Assembly (NCBI GenBank): GCA_022747635.1
Contig: JAKTNV010000014.1
Span: forward strand, 8,444,610 to 8,508,609
Direction of reading: 5' to 3'
DNA from: Hetaerina americana
Taxonomy: Eukaryota > Arthropoda > Insecta > Odonata > Calopterygidae
DNA: 64,000 bases
The position numbers were made by a program, and so were the translations under genes. This document shows, in pieces, positions 12,001 through 23,934 of the stretch. The notes beneath the pieces are model-generated. The model ran no database searches and was not told the DNA's origin. It saw only the letters and a program-made list of their open reading frames with translations. Within the stretch, counting starts at the first letter, position 1; every line of letters begins with the position of its first letter.

Positions 12001-15000
12001 TTCCATTCATGTACGATACGGAGGAAATAGTTGGATTTCAGGATAGGTTGGAGAATTCAGTTCTATGGGGACAAAGCTATGCCTTGGGTATAATATAAAA
12101 CTATTTTCTTTTATCATTTCTCCATTCGTTGTTAACAATTGCTATTGCTTGGTCGTGCAGGGTGCTTATTCTACAGAGAGGTTGCTTAGCTGGTGGTCTT
12201 AACACATTGCTTCGTACCTAAGAAGCTAAGGGCAGCGAATTAAAGGTATAGAGTGGTTTCCCGATCCGGACGAAGATGGTAATAGTTGCCAATCGTCGAC
12301 ATTTCTCTATCATGAATATGCTTAGAGATGAACCCTCTAGTGCCCGATATATACAATTAGTAATAAACCAAATATTTCTACACACTCCTTCGTATCTCTA
12401 TGCATTGAAATTGTGTCAATTATAGCTAAAAGAGGACATTTCCGCACGTTTGCAAAAGCAGCTTGGATTTGTAGAAATAATTAAGTAGGCACTCTTCTGA
12501 TGTGAAAGTCTCACCATCCAAAATAATTACCACAAGTTTAGTGAATATCTCTTAAACCATAATAAGTAACATAATTATTCGAAATTAAAATGCACAATAT
12601 GAAACTGAAGATCAAAGTTTCGATTCCCAGATGAAAATTTTCAGCTTTGAAAAAAATATTTTCCTGATTTTTACGGTGCGAGGCAAAGAGAAAAGTGGAT
12701 CATAAACCAAAAATTAAGCTGCACCCATGGTGGGATGCAGCCATTTCACCAAGCAGATTAAGAAGAACCTCTGCCTCAGCTGTGGTCGAGAGTAAAACTA
12801 GAAATCGACCGCGTTACTACGATGCGGAAGGCAACAGGAGATCACCACATTATACTCTTAGAAGATGTAGCCTAGATTTCAATATGATTAGTGGAGGGCC
12901 GCAGTTCTAAGGATCTTACAATTCGCTCGAAACACTGATGATGAGGAATACATAGGGATCAATTAAGTTTCGATTTAATTTCGGGGGTTTGGCGTAATGT
13001 AGAAGAATGATAATAAATAGAAGAGTTCTTCATTAATAGTTCCTTATAAAGAGCAGGTATTTCCTCGCGGTGTACAAAAATTACACTTGCCTCACGGGCA
13101 AATTAAATCAGAGATAATCAAGCATAAATAATTACACCTAATAGTAAAGTAGTATAGATATTAACTTGTATCCATAAATTTCAATCCAATAAAATATATA
13201 ACTAAATCCAAGTAGTTAATAAAATCCTATAGATTCGACTTAGTATGTTTCTTAATGGCATGGACAATTAACATCTTTATTTTATCAATAACATAGGCAC
13301 CTCCCTTTTGGAAAACATGATGCAACGTAACTTCAGTAAGCACATTGACGTGCGAAAGTGATGAAGTCAAAATTAAGCACCAATTCAAGTAATGTTTTCT
13401 GCTGAATTACACAAATGTACTACTATGAATTATTAAACGGTGAATTATACTCAATATGGAGTAGGCTTCTTCATTTATTGAGAGAATCTGATGCTATTGG
13501 TCGTTTCTGATTGATATATGGCAGTTTAATCTCATCTAACCACATTGATTCTACAAGCATTAATTAGAAGATACCAATTTAAGAAATAATGATACACTTC
13601 ATGCTTATTTGAAAGTTGATGGACTTCATACAGTAAGCATTTGACCGAACGGCTGGAACCGGGATGGTGAATGAGATACCAATTCAAAACGCCAACATAA
13701 TAACATTAGTCCAAAACAAGGAGAGACGGAAGGCAACATAATATTGCGAGACTTTCGTCAGTAAATGATTAATTATTTTCAATTTGACACCATAACTGGG
13801 TAACAATCCTCATAGTTTCTTTATGCTCATTTAGTCTCTTTATTCAAGAAAGACACTTCCCTAAACCCAACAAATTAAATTCAAAATATCTTCATTTAAG
13901 TGCGAAAAATATAAGTTTTAGAATAAAACGTAATAGCGAAGTTTACAATACCCATGCTTCACTGTGATTAGTATCAGATCATTAAATTAATGGGTATAAA
14001 AACGAATGAAAAATCAAAATCTTTCTATTACGTATGTTCCCTACCACTATGCATAAAGATAACATATCATTACAGCTTACTTTCCAAAATAATAAGGATA
14101 TAAAGAGAATGCCCTAGCTACACCATTGCAAAAGGATCTCGGAAATTGGTTTATTCATCATGAGAAATAAAAATTAAAATTCTAACGCTTACATGGACAG
14201 AAGTTGAATCATAACACACTCGTAAGTCACCAGCTCGAGAAACTTTATCTCTCCTTCTAGAACTTGACTTAGTAGGTGAAGTTTCGTATTCTGAAATTCT
14301 GATGAAAGGATCTTGTTTTGAAACCGAAACTACTCTGCATGTATTACGGAGTGTATGAAAGATTGAAGTTGGTAATGAAATCCAGTTATTTCTGATAACA
14401 GTTGGTAAAGTCTCACTGAGTTCGTCATGAGGAAAAGAAATGATTCTGAGCCGTTTGAGAATCACGCTCCTGCAATTCAAAATTGCAATGGAAGTTTCTA
14501 TGTATCTCCGAAAAGGATACGATGATTTCAGATAAAATTATATTGCTCCTTTCGTCAAAATCACGAGATCACCAATGTGCAATTTTTAGCCGTCGTACAT
14601 TATTAATTTATTTCCGTTATTTATCATCAATATCTTCATTATATTAAATTAAAAATCGTTAAAATAACTTTTGTCAATTTGACGAAAACTCTTCATGTCC
14701 GACTTTATTTTCATGAAATCCTTTCACATTTCAAGGCTCACTCGTTATAAGCTCTAAACGTGCGATTCAAAAACATAGCTTCGCGTACTGCGGTGAACGA
14801 TTGTAATGCAGAATAAATATTGAATATGTCACTTTGGAGAGATTGGGAAAGTAGCTTTCTGTCTCCCTTTTGGAAGTAACACACGACATGTCCGAGCAAT
14901 TTTTTTTCCCTAAAGCACAAAGAAGTGCTTTTAATTTCCAAAGAAACCTTCTGAAATAGTATCTGACCATCTTTAAACAGAGGTAATCACCTCACTTTAT

Positions 15001-15150
15001 CAATCATCAAGTTTTCACGAAAGAGCCCCAAGAAAAAAGTTAATTTCCTTTATGATCCGATAGAAACGGTCCTGCAAGAGGAATGGAAAAGGGGAAAAGA
15101 ACAAAAAAATATGGACATAAAGAACCAATAGAAGTCCACCATCGCTTCCG
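9011..15150. other. Long AT-rich stretch, no supported gene or repeat
   Basis: Six kilobases of AT-rich sequence with only short open frames (109 codons or fewer). None has a recognisable domain. A slightly GC-richer, purine-leaning patch sits at about 11150-11420. I see no tRNA-like boxes, inverted-repeat termini or long tandem repeats. It may be intron or intergenic DNA. Confidence 0.45.
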
Positions 15151-15162
15151 TCGTTTGTTTTT

Positions 15163-15700
15163 ATGGATTGGTTTTTTTTTGCAATCTGGCGATCACCGGA
15201 ACCTTCTCTTCTACCCCTGGAACCACTGATGGACATGGAGGCAGGAGATGTGGAGGGGGGGCGGGAGGAAGAGTTCGAGTGGGGAAGAATAAACGGAGAG
15301 AGGGATGGAAGTTGGCAAAAAGAACTCGTAGAGAAGAAAAAGAGTATAAAAAAGGCGGGCAGAAAAGAAGGGGATTTTTTTCAAGTGGCAAAGAGAAGAG
15401 ATGGAAAGGAAACCGGGGGATAGAGTAGGTTCGAGGGTCTGTCTATTAGGATCGTTCCTGCGGCCAAGGAACACGCTTGGCCCGTCAACGTCCGCTTAAA
15501 AGCAAACCTTTCGCGGGCCGACAAAAGGGCAAAGGAGGATATTGTGTGTATAGGAGGGGGGAGGGCGAGGGTTTGAAAGGAACAATAAAAATCAATACTG
15601 GAGAACTCACGCATGCACGCACGCACTCTTGTACACGAAATGAAGAACACCACACGCGGGTAGGTAGGTATACGCATCGAAAGGGTGGCGAGGGTCGTTA
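15163..15700. other. Purine-rich then CpG-containing patch
   Basis: From 15230 to 15430 the plus strand is G/A-rich with several GGGGGG-type runs. From 15430 to 15560 it is GC-richer and holds several CpG dinucleotides (GCGGCC, TCGCGGGC). A short GCAC-type microsatellite is at about 15611-15626. A TATAAAAAA word occurs at about 15345, but no matching initiator or coding exon follows, so I do not call a promoter. Five overlapping open frames here, on both strands, are compositional artefacts. Confidence 0.45.
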
Positions 15701-16760
15701 TGCAACGCTTTTTTTAAAAATTGAATCATTCCAGCGTAAACACTTCAGATGATCCATAAATCATCCCCTTCAGAGAAAATGGTAGTTGCTGGCATAAAAA
15801 CAGGAAAAAATGTGGAAATAAAAATTCTTGATGGGAGATGAATAAAGTTATATATATTATGAAACCTTTATGCGAAGGTCACTTTCATTTTTTTAGCGCA
15901 ACCGGAAATAATACTTGGAAAAAAATACATTCGCGTAATAGAATTTTTTTCCATTTTAATGGTGACAAAAACAATGGAGCGTAATATTTCCATGAAATAC
16001 GTTTTTTCTTTGCAAAAAGGGTGGTAGTTAACGTCCTATATGCATGTCAAAATTGGTGACTTGTCATCAGTGACTGTAATATATGATTCAATCATCAATT
16101 AATAGAAAAAAAATTGGTCCCTAACCTTTCAAGAATATTTTTTTTCCAAAAAACTTTTGCACAAATGAATTTGTACGCCACGGTGGGTATACTTCCACTG
16201 TTTTGGTACGAGTGTAGACTCCAGACAATGACTTAGATGTTGTGTCAGTCCTATGATTATACAATATTGACATTAAAAGAATCGAGTTGAAGTATCCACT
16301 TGTGGGGCATGTGTCTTTATATTCAAATATCTACAAGGATGTTGAATAGAAAGAAATATCACGTGACCTTTTTCATCTCCCTCATTGTGTTTGCTTGTTT
16401 TCACTGCGTTTTTCTTTCAATAATTTGATTCAAATTTCAACTGAATTTTCAGAAACCAGTAAATAATTCTGCATACTACTATTTCATCTCCTGTGATTTT
16501 GCCTCGTACTCCCAAATGGATATAATCCGACTATCAAGTCCACTATACTAAGCCAGCGAGAATGAGCATGTTTTAAGAAAAAATCTCCGTTTGAGAAAAA
16601 TGAATAGTAAAAATTGATTATTTTGTACTATTTCACGTTCTATAGTTTCCCCTAATTCACTGCCAGTTATGGAGATCATTTCCTTAAAGAGATTTATTTT
16701 TGAGAAAATGAAATTTATTTCTACGCGGGAAATGAGTGCTTTGGTAGTTAACAAAACTTT
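15701..16760. other. AT-rich stretch, nothing recognised
   Basis: AT-rich DNA with several poly-T and poly-A runs. No open frame longer than about 70 codons and no repeat termini identified. Confidence 0.5.
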
Positions 16761-16762
16761 TC

Positions 16763-17082
16763 GTAGTAGTAGTACTGGTATTTAGGGGATGCGACGGACA
16801 GCTGAGGTCATTTGCACCATAGGGGATGGACAGGAAAGGATGAAGGGTGGAGAGAAACCCAGCGTCGACATTAGCCTACTCTTAACGAAAGGCGCCAGGG
16901 GTCCGCAGCTTAACGTCCCATCCGACGGACGGCGTATTCACTCAAAGTGCCCTCCAAAAAGCACCTGAAGTAGGGATCGAGATACTACTGCAAAATATTT
17001 AATACCGCCGGGATTTGAACCCGTGCCCTCTGGGTGGGAAGCCAGTACGTTGGCCCCCGCACCATCTCGAACCCCCTGTTAA
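16763..17082 (-). mobile_element. tRNA-derived SINE with (TAC)n 3' tail
   Basis: Read on the minus strand, the element starts near 17075-17082 with a tRNA-like head. A B box GGTTCAAATCC is followed by CCGGCGG at about 17005-17023, and a G-rich, weaker A-box-like segment lies about 40 bases earlier near 17065. A GC-rich body of about 240 bp follows, containing GGGACGTTAAGC (about 16908-16919 on the plus strand) and GGCGCC words. From memory, this type of body is widespread in arthropod SINEs. The element ends in a TACTACTACTA-type tail at about 16763-16775, as expected for a retroposed SINE. No clear target-site duplication was found, so the ends are good to about 10 bp. Confidence 0.75.
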
Positions 17083-19192
17083 TAGTATTAAGAGGGAGAA
17101 CAACGAATAACTAGTTATAACTAGGAAATAAATAAAATAATAAAAAGAAAGCAAAACAAAACGTGGTATTGTTCATGGAATACCTAAAGCCAGAATCGAA
17201 AAATATAACGACAATAAAAATTTTACAACGTGTTTCATTTCTTGGTAGGGTAAAGGAAGAATATTAGTTAATGACGAGATGAAAAATTAGCATAAGAAAG
17301 CAAAAATGATCTAACAATACTGCGATATATGTATTTTTATGTATTCGGTTATAACGGTCAAATTAGGTGGAAAATTAGCTGCGAATTAACCGTTATAAAA
17401 ACTTTGCAAAAGCGCTCACTCCCATTGGAGAATCGAGCCATATGGTTACTTTAACTTACCAGACCAATACGGAAAAGGATGTGTTACAAATTGTAGTATT
17501 TCCGATTGCATTAAAATTATTGAAACATATCTTTAAGCACTCTCCGGAAAGAGTGAGTCAAATCGCAGCGGAGGAAGTTAATCGGTATTTAGTGGAAAAG
17601 GCAGTATTGATTGTTATTTGTAGATAGTAGCTTCATGTAATCATTTTTCGATATAAATATGATTTGATAAAATCAGAAAATAACTATTTGAAAACTAAAA
17701 CGAGTTAATTGTAAGTGAATTGTTTCCATCAGACTCAAAAACTCTAAAATTCCCTGGTTCCTGTATTTACAAATGTCATCCATAAGAGACGCATTTCAAA
17801 TGATCCATATCATAGAATTTATATTCACGGTTTCCAAATATCCATATATACTTTGACTTCAATTGATTTTCCTAATCTGGTTTCTATAATTATATCAACC
17901 TTAATAGAGAGGAAAGAGGAGGGCAGTCGCGGGAAAACAAACATCCTCCCTTCCCAAAAAACTATTTATAAAGGCTGTTATTTCCATCCGAATCCATAAA
18001 AATGGAGAGTTAAAGACTTGGACGAAGTCTAAGTTTGCTTGTGCTTTATGATTGCCTTTCTTGTCGTAAAAACAGAGAACTGAAGATAAGGGACGGAGGA
18101 AAGATAAATAAAACACTGGTAACGTGATAACCTAGACTCATTTTTTTGTAATCTGAAGTTATACATTATTGGCGGAAGGCTTCAAGTAAAACCCTTATGT
18201 TGGCATTCGTCCATTCCGATATTTCTCTCATTATTAGAAGTTTATGTAGACTTTACAGTAATAGGCAATGGTGATATAAGAAAAAATATTAGAGACGACT
18301 CACTGGTAACTCAGCTGTCAATCAAACGAAGTCAAATTCGTCGATATTATCACTGAAAAATATGATTTGGTTGAGTCAACCGAAAAACTAATGAAATCAA
18401 CCGAAGAAGGCGTTAAATTAGCTCCCGTCAGAGTTAATCGTTCAAGATAGTATTCATTTAGGATATTTCAACATTTAATAATAAATGTATTATTTTAAAA
18501 AATATCTCTCAAAATATTATTTACATTATTCTAATCTTAGCAATACCCTGATTCATATCAGTTATATCATATCCATCAATGAAATTGCAATTCAATAATA
18601 GGTTTAATGTGGTAAATTAACCGTGAGAGAGGAAACGATTTTTCACGCACTACATACAATACTCCTTTTAACTCAAATATAGGAAGGACAGTTGATAGTA
18701 GAAAGGGAATCACGACCAATACAAGGAATTTATACGTCCGGCAGCGGAATCTTAAGTAGTCAGAGCCAAATTGTAAATGAAGAATTTTAAAATGTAGGCA
18801 CGTTATTGTGAGTTTTTTATTTTACTCATTTGTATGTGTATAATCAACCGTTAAAAGTCAACAATTCTGCAGTGTTAGGTTTACCAAATTTATTCTCTGA
18901 GGTGATAAATTCTCAAGGAGAACATTCCATTTGTGGTTTCTTTCTTGGGCAAACTAGACTGTACTTATCAGGGTTATGAGTACGCCTCATAGTACTATAA
19001 TCCAAATCAGTTGGGAAAATATAATAGTAACACGTTAGTCATTTTTAATTTTCATCCACATTACCCCGTACCTATTTCCGGATTTTATTTCAATTTTATA
19101 GCGCATTAGTTATGCTAACTTGGATAAAAAGTTAGACGAGACGATTGCACACTAAACATACATTATGTTTAACAGAAGACGAGGACAAAATG
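17083..19192. other. AT-rich stretch, nothing recognised
   Basis: AT-rich DNA with short open frames only (71 codons or fewer). No tRNA-like boxes, terminal repeats or tandem arrays seen. Confidence 0.5.
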
Positions 19193-19194
19193 TA
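19193..19194. other. TA target-site duplication, left
   Basis: The TA dinucleotide immediately outside the left inverted repeat matches the TA outside the right one. This is the expected footprint of Tc1/mariner integration. Confidence 0.85.
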
Positions 19195-19227
19195 CGAGGG
19201 TCATCCGGAAAGTAGTACCCGTTCGTG
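19195..19227 (+). repeat. Mariner left terminal inverted repeat
   Basis: A 33-bp inverted repeat beginning CGAGGGTCATCCGG and ending GTTCGTG. It is the exact reverse complement of 19915-19947. In mariner elements the terminal repeat is the transposase binding site. Confidence 0.95.
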
Positions 19228-19355
19228 CCGCATGAAGTGCTGACGACGCGAGTAGCCGCTGGACGAGGTCAGATAGCTTCAGTGGCTTGTCTGCCTTCTC
19301 TGAGCCAAGTTGCGTGACGCTAGCATTGCCTGTCTTGTTTCTGTGATTGTTTACA

Positions 19356-19848
19356 ATGTTTAAAAAAATTGAGAACGCCGCCAGTTGTGAAGTGAGGGCA
19401 GTGATTAAATTCCTCAATGCAAGAAACGTTCGCCCATGTGATATTCATCGCCAATTAAAGGAGGTGTATGGAGACAATGTAATGGACGAGTCGTCTGTTC
19501 GGCGGTGGTGTCGCAACTTCAACATGGGGAGGGGGAACACACACGACGATGAGCGTTCGGGGAGACCGTCTGTCATTACAGACCAACTGGTGAGCTCAGT
19601 TGACGAATTCGTGAGGAACGATCGGCGCGTCACAATTGATGACATCTGTGAGCATTTTCCCAATGTTTCTCGAACAATTGTTCATGAAATTGTTAAACAC
19701 CATCTGCATTATGCAAAAATTTGTGCAAGATGGGTCCCTCGCGTATCTCAATGAGCTGGCGGCGAAGGACTATGCAGCAGGAATACAGAAACTTGTCACA
19801 CGTTATGACAAATGCCTTAATTTGCTTGGAGATTATGTTGAGAAGTAG
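19356..19848 (+). pseudogene. Mariner transposase, deleted and out of frame
   Basis: The ATG at 19356 opens a transposase-like frame that runs to about 19740. It holds the paired helix-turn-helix DNA-binding region of mariner transposases. Recognisable words are CEVRAVIKFLNARNVRP, IHRQLKEVYG, SVRRWCRNF and DDERSGRPS. A second helix-turn-helix follows with DDICEHFPNVS, then the KICARWVP motif that normally precedes the catalytic domain. At this point the sequence jumps, in another frame, to the transposase C-terminus: YAAGIQKLVTRYDKCLN and GDYVEK, with a stop at 19846-19848. The whole DD34D catalytic core is absent, so the product cannot cut or join DNA. A protein of about 130 residues could in principle still be made and bind the terminal repeats, but nothing here shows that it is. 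Confidence 0.93.
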
Positions 19849-19914
19849 TTTAAAGTATCCTCTTTCAAATAAAATTTTTTATGTTTGTTAATATTTACTT
19901 TTGTGTCTTTATTT

Positions 19915-19947
19915 CACGAACGGGTACTACTTTCCGGATGACCCTCG
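19915..19947 (-). repeat. Mariner right terminal inverted repeat
   Basis: A 33-bp repeat, the exact reverse complement of 19195-19227. The flanking TA at 19948-19949 is the right target-site duplication. Confidence 0.95.
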
Positions 19948-19949
19948 TA

Positions 19950-21721
19950 TTTACTACCTTAGGTACTAAAATGAGATAAAGAAATGGAAAATAATTGGAG
20001 ATATAAATTAAAATTTCAAAAAATAAGGATAAAACATTCGATTAACTAATAGAATGAACAATACCTTAAGATTTATGAAGGAATATCTACGATTTTCATT
20101 TGATTTACATTCCCCGAGCTTGCACACCATTCTATTTAACTTGGATTACAGCTTCGTTATACCCTATGAGCCACCGCTATATTGTCTGGAAAATCGTCAA
20201 GTCAACAACAGTCATGCAACATCGAAAGTTGTGTTTCTTGTTAGATACCAATTAATATGTAATATATTTCAAGTTATAGACTATAAGTTTGTTAAAAGAG
20301 TAAAATTCTCATCTATAAAAATAGACGACAACAATAGCGGTTCCCATAAAATAAAAGTATAAAATACATCATTTTAAAATACTAACAAGTAATTTCAAAT
20401 AATTATCTCTTATGTTTTAACCACATGAATTTCACTAATGTTTACGTCTTTTCGAAACAAACATGAGCTCCATTTTATAGCTTATTCCAAAAATAATTCT
20501 AGTAACATTAACATTTGGAAATATTTGCCATTATCAAACACATTAAATCAATAACAAAAATAAACTGAGGCACAAATTAAATAAAAAATGGGAGTTTCAA
20601 TCAAGGAGTAATTCAACGGGATATGAACCAAATATACAGACAGAATACATGTTTATATTCTACCATATTCTTGCGAATTGACCATATTCGGGTCATACAT
20701 TTCTGTGAAGTGGAGGTTTATGACGGGTATGAACGAGAGCATTGAAGTTTCCTACATACAGGTGATCATGCATTATGACAGCAGTCAGCTGAAATGGCAT
20801 TCTGGATGATCGATTAATGTAAGCTCTTCTGAAAAACCAGGCGCACACAATGGCCGCTTGACAAACTAATTGATGACTTGTAGCCCCAACCTCATCAGCC
20901 ACAGCAAACATTCCTTTCGCCATAACTGCCTTAAAATCCGTTTAATATACAATTATTTCTTTGCTCACCATTTTGCCTCTACCAAAGACAAATAAAGAGA
21001 CTCATATGCCGTTTTAACCAAGCGTTAAACCACCTCAGTGCGATCAATCTTGAGTCGCAGAAATAGAGCATTCTCTTCTCATCACGTCCACCTTGCAGTT
21101 AATTGGATCACGCTGTTCAAGAACTTAAGTACTTCACGCAATGACACAGGTGCGGAGCAGTAGACTTCCTCCTTTTCCTGGCACACAATTTAAGCGCCAT
21201 CATTTTCCCCAAACCAAGCAAGAAAGAAAGGACAACAACAAGTTTAAGGATGAAGAAAATCCTTGCAATTGCATTACGAGATCACGAGACCTAAGTGCCT
21301 ATATAGGCAGGCTTCCTGTTAATCCCCTCGTAGCTAGAAAAGCGGACGTTTCCAGTTTACTATTTATAACTGTGGAAGACATGCCACAACGGCTTATGAA
21401 ATAAATTTGAGTCGATTAGTTCAGCTTCATAATACCTTAAGCAGGCAACTCACGTTTGAATACGAAAACAACCAGACTGTCTGCCCTTTTGATACATATT
21501 TTGTACCATAGCAAATTAAAACTGCAATGTCACATGAAATTCAGACATAAAAGAAAGAGAAAAAAATTGAGATTCGAAAGAAATCATGGCTTAGAGGTAC
21601 CTTTCCGTTCATCGATATTTAATAGTAAAAATAATATGTATCTAAAACTATTAAACTTTATTTGTATTTCCCTCAAATTTTGGAAATTTACTTTCTTCAG
21701 ACGTGTTTTCGCCAACCGTTA
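19950..21721. other. AT-rich stretch, no supported gene
   Basis: AT-rich DNA. Open frames at 20054-20362 (plus, 102 codons) and 20693-20923 (minus, 76 codons) show no domain I recognise. The LINE fossil that follows may begin a little before 21722, but I cannot see its 5' boundary. Confidence 0.45.
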
Positions 21722-22600
21722 GGCCGTGTAGAGCGAGTAAGGTTTGCGGAAATATTGCAAAATATGAAATAAACTGGAGGGAGAGGTAACTTATTCGTAA
21801 TTTGCACATGGATCAAACGGCAGAGATACGCATATGGGTAGTAGAGGGATAAATGAGATAGGTGGTGATATGGGAGATATACAAGGTTTCCCGCAATCAC
21901 CAGTGCATTTCAATGAATATGCTGAAGCTAGGTTAAAGGTAGCATGGAAGGGCTTGAGCTGGAAATGGTGTGGGCGGTAAGATGATTAATACAGGTATGC
22001 CGATGATCAAACATGGGAGATTAAGACAACCAAGAGATTGCAGTTATCACTGAGTGTTTTACAGGAATATTCCGAGAGAAGTATGGGATAAGGATTGACA
22101 AAAAAATTAAATAAAAAGTAGCATAAATACTGATTGAAAATTTAAGTAGGAGTAAATAAACTTAAAAAGATAGAGCGGTTCATGAAATTGGGCAGAATGA
22201 TAACGGAAAATAGACTTAGTAATGCGGAAATAAGGAGAATTGCGTGCCCTAAATAAACATATAAGTTAATACGAGAATTTAAAACAGGTACAATAAGTAA
22301 ATACGCGAAGGAAAATCAGTAAAAACTTTTATAGGGACCAATGAATGAGAGACCTAGCCTTCGAGGTAAGAGGACGAGCATAAATTGGAGGCTTTTGAGA
22401 AGTGGGTGTGGCAAAGCATGGGGGAAAAAATTCAGACGCAGTGGAAGACAAACACTAAAACTTTGAAAATGGTGCATAAAGAGAGGAAGTTTCCGAGGGA
22501 AATACGAAAAAGAATGATAAAATGGGTGAAGGAAATATTGAAAGGTAGATGATTGTAGAAGATTGTGATAGAGGTAAGCGAGATAGAAAGAGATGAAAAA
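21722..22600 (+). pseudogene. Decayed LINE reverse transcriptase
   Basis: A fossil of a non-LTR retrotransposon reverse transcriptase, broken by many stops and frameshifts. In order along the plus strand I can read: a relic of the block before motif B at about 21780-21830; GFPQSPVHFNEYAEA at 21885-21929, corresponding to the usual GxxQGCPLSPxLFNxYAEA block; the catalytic YADD at 21996-22007, followed by a stretch like LQEYSERYG; then GRMITEN...NAEIRR at about 22180-22230; and KLEAFEKWVWQSM near 22384-22425, followed by a KWVKEILKGR-like segment. The same landmarks occur in the better copy at 37.0-37.8 kb. No functional product is possible. The 5' end, with the endonuclease, is not visible. 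Confidence 0.8.
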
Positions 22601-23421
22601 AATAATTATTTTTTAGACTGCATAAAGGAAAATATAGTTACTAATTTGTAAAAGACACTAAGAAGAGATTTCACAAAAAATAGAAGATTATAGTCACTAC
22701 AGACCGTCCTAAACTTAGCTCCGATAGGAATAAAATCTTGAATGAATGGTGTTAGTTAACCGTATAATCTCCCCCCAATGGATTTTCACAGTAATTTACG
22801 GTATTTTAAAAATCGAAAACAACTTCGGGTAGATTTACTCATTGTTATGAAAGTTGTTAATGAATAATTGGTACTGCATGTGAGAGAAGATGGGAAAAAT
22901 GTAGTGTAACTAAGCTGACTTCAAGATTTTCTTCCTTCCTTATGGATAATTAGTATTACGTCATCTGAAATTTAGATTAATCCTTCAGCGATAAGTTTAA
23001 CTGCACTTAATAATTTTTGCAATAATATGAAATGCCTTATAGCATTAATGGACAGAATTGGAAGCAAATTTCGAGCCCATTTTATTGCACTGTACTTTTA
23101 CTCTAAACTATACTTCGATTTTGGATTTCGATTAAGCATTGCGTATAAATTGACTTTAATGATATCAATATATTTTGGCAACAATGAATTTGCAATTTTG
23201 TAAAGGAAAATACTCCAGACAATTTTAAAGAAATTAAATGAGAAACAAATCAAAAAATAATAAATTTATAGAAAATATATAATCTAATACGTTTGACAAG
23301 AAATTAAAATCCTTACCATTGCAGTGAAATTCAATCACGAGATTACAGAGGCATTCTAACCCAATGGCATTAAATTTTATCGAAAAATGAGAAATTTCAA
23401 AGGTAAAGAATATAATTAATT
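22601..23421. other. AT-rich stretch, nothing recognised
   Basis: AT-rich DNA with no open frame worth noting. The first part may be the remains of the 3' untranslated region of the LINE fossil, but no tail is visible. Confidence 0.45.
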
Positions 23422-23600
23422 AATTCCAAAGAAACTGCGGGAGATGCCGCAACAGTAACTTTTAACGGAGTCATCCGCTAATGTGCATTTCAATGCAACA
23501 ATTTCAGAGCGTAAAAATCATTCGCCTTGACTGGGACTCGAACCCAGATCCCTCAATATCCGGTCGAGTGCTTTAGCCACTTAAGCTACCGAGGCGTCTT
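23422..23600 (-). repeat. tRNA-like SINE repeat, copy 1 (179 bp)
   Basis: Identical base for base, by eye, to 23756-23934. Read on the minus strand it starts with a tRNA-like head: A box TAGCTTAAGTGG at 23588-23577 and B box GGTTCGAGTCC at 23544-23534, both matching the pol III consensus. The T arm is perfect (CTGGG/CCCAG). The acceptor stem has one mismatch and the anticodon loop lacks the invariant U33, so I regard it as a SINE head and not a working tRNA gene. About 100 bp of tRNA-unrelated body follows, down to 23422. Confidence 0.85.
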
Positions 23601-23755
23601 CTTAAACTCTGAAATTTTGGGGCTTTTAAAGGAACTAGATGTTATGACGAAATACCGTACATACAATGTCACATGTATTCGTAGTCGTGCGCGAGGCGCC
23701 ACTGTCCACGAGGTTAAAGCCAACTTTAAACACGTATGGTGTTTTCCCTTTGACA
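23601..23755 (-). repeat. Spacer between two identical SINE-like copies
   Basis: The 155 bp that separate the two 179-bp copies. If the element is longer than 179 bp, this is the distal part of the upstream unit on the minus strand, making a 334-bp unit followed head-to-tail by a shorter one. It has no open frame worth calling and no pol III boxes of its own. Confidence 0.55.
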
Positions 23756-23934
23756 AATTCCAAAGAAACTGCGGGAGATGCCGCAACAGTAACTTTTAAC
23801 GGAGTCATCCGCTAATGTGCATTTCAATGCAACAATTTCAGAGCGTAAAAATCATTCGCCTTGACTGGGACTCGAACCCAGATCCCTCAATATCCGGTCG
23901 AGTGCTTTAGCCACTTAAGCTACCGAGGCGTCTT
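23756..23934 (-). repeat. tRNA-like SINE repeat, copy 2 (179 bp)
   Basis: Second copy, in the same orientation and offset by exactly 334 bp. The A box is at 23922-23911 and the B box at 23878-23868 on the minus strand. No difference from copy 1 was seen over the 179 bp. Flanking sequences differ outside both copies, and I see no target-site duplication around the pair. Confidence 0.85.

Larger units (their letters stand above)
19195..19947 (+). mobile_element. Internally deleted mariner-type DNA transposon
   Basis: A 753-bp element of the Tc1/mariner superfamily. Its ends are perfect 33-bp inverted repeats: the left begins CGAGGGTCATCCGGAAAG and the right, at 19915-19947, is the exact reverse complement over all 33 bases. 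A TA dinucleotide flanks each side. Inside are the 5' third and the last few dozen codons of a transposase, joined by a large deletion. A complete mariner is typically about 1.3 kb, so roughly 0.5-0.6 kb is missing. With intact ends and no catalytic core it could only have moved with transposase supplied in trans. The perfect match between the two ends suggests insertion was not very ancient. Confidence 0.95.

Noticed and set aside
15343..15356. TATA-box promoter
   Set aside because: A TATAAAAAA word alone is expected by chance in AT-rich DNA, and no initiator or exon follows.
23534..23600. True tRNA gene (also at 23868-23934)
   Set aside because: The boxes are good, but the anticodon loop lacks U33, the acceptor stem has a mismatch, and the identity of the two copies extends about 100 bp beyond the tRNA-like part, which fits a SINE better.
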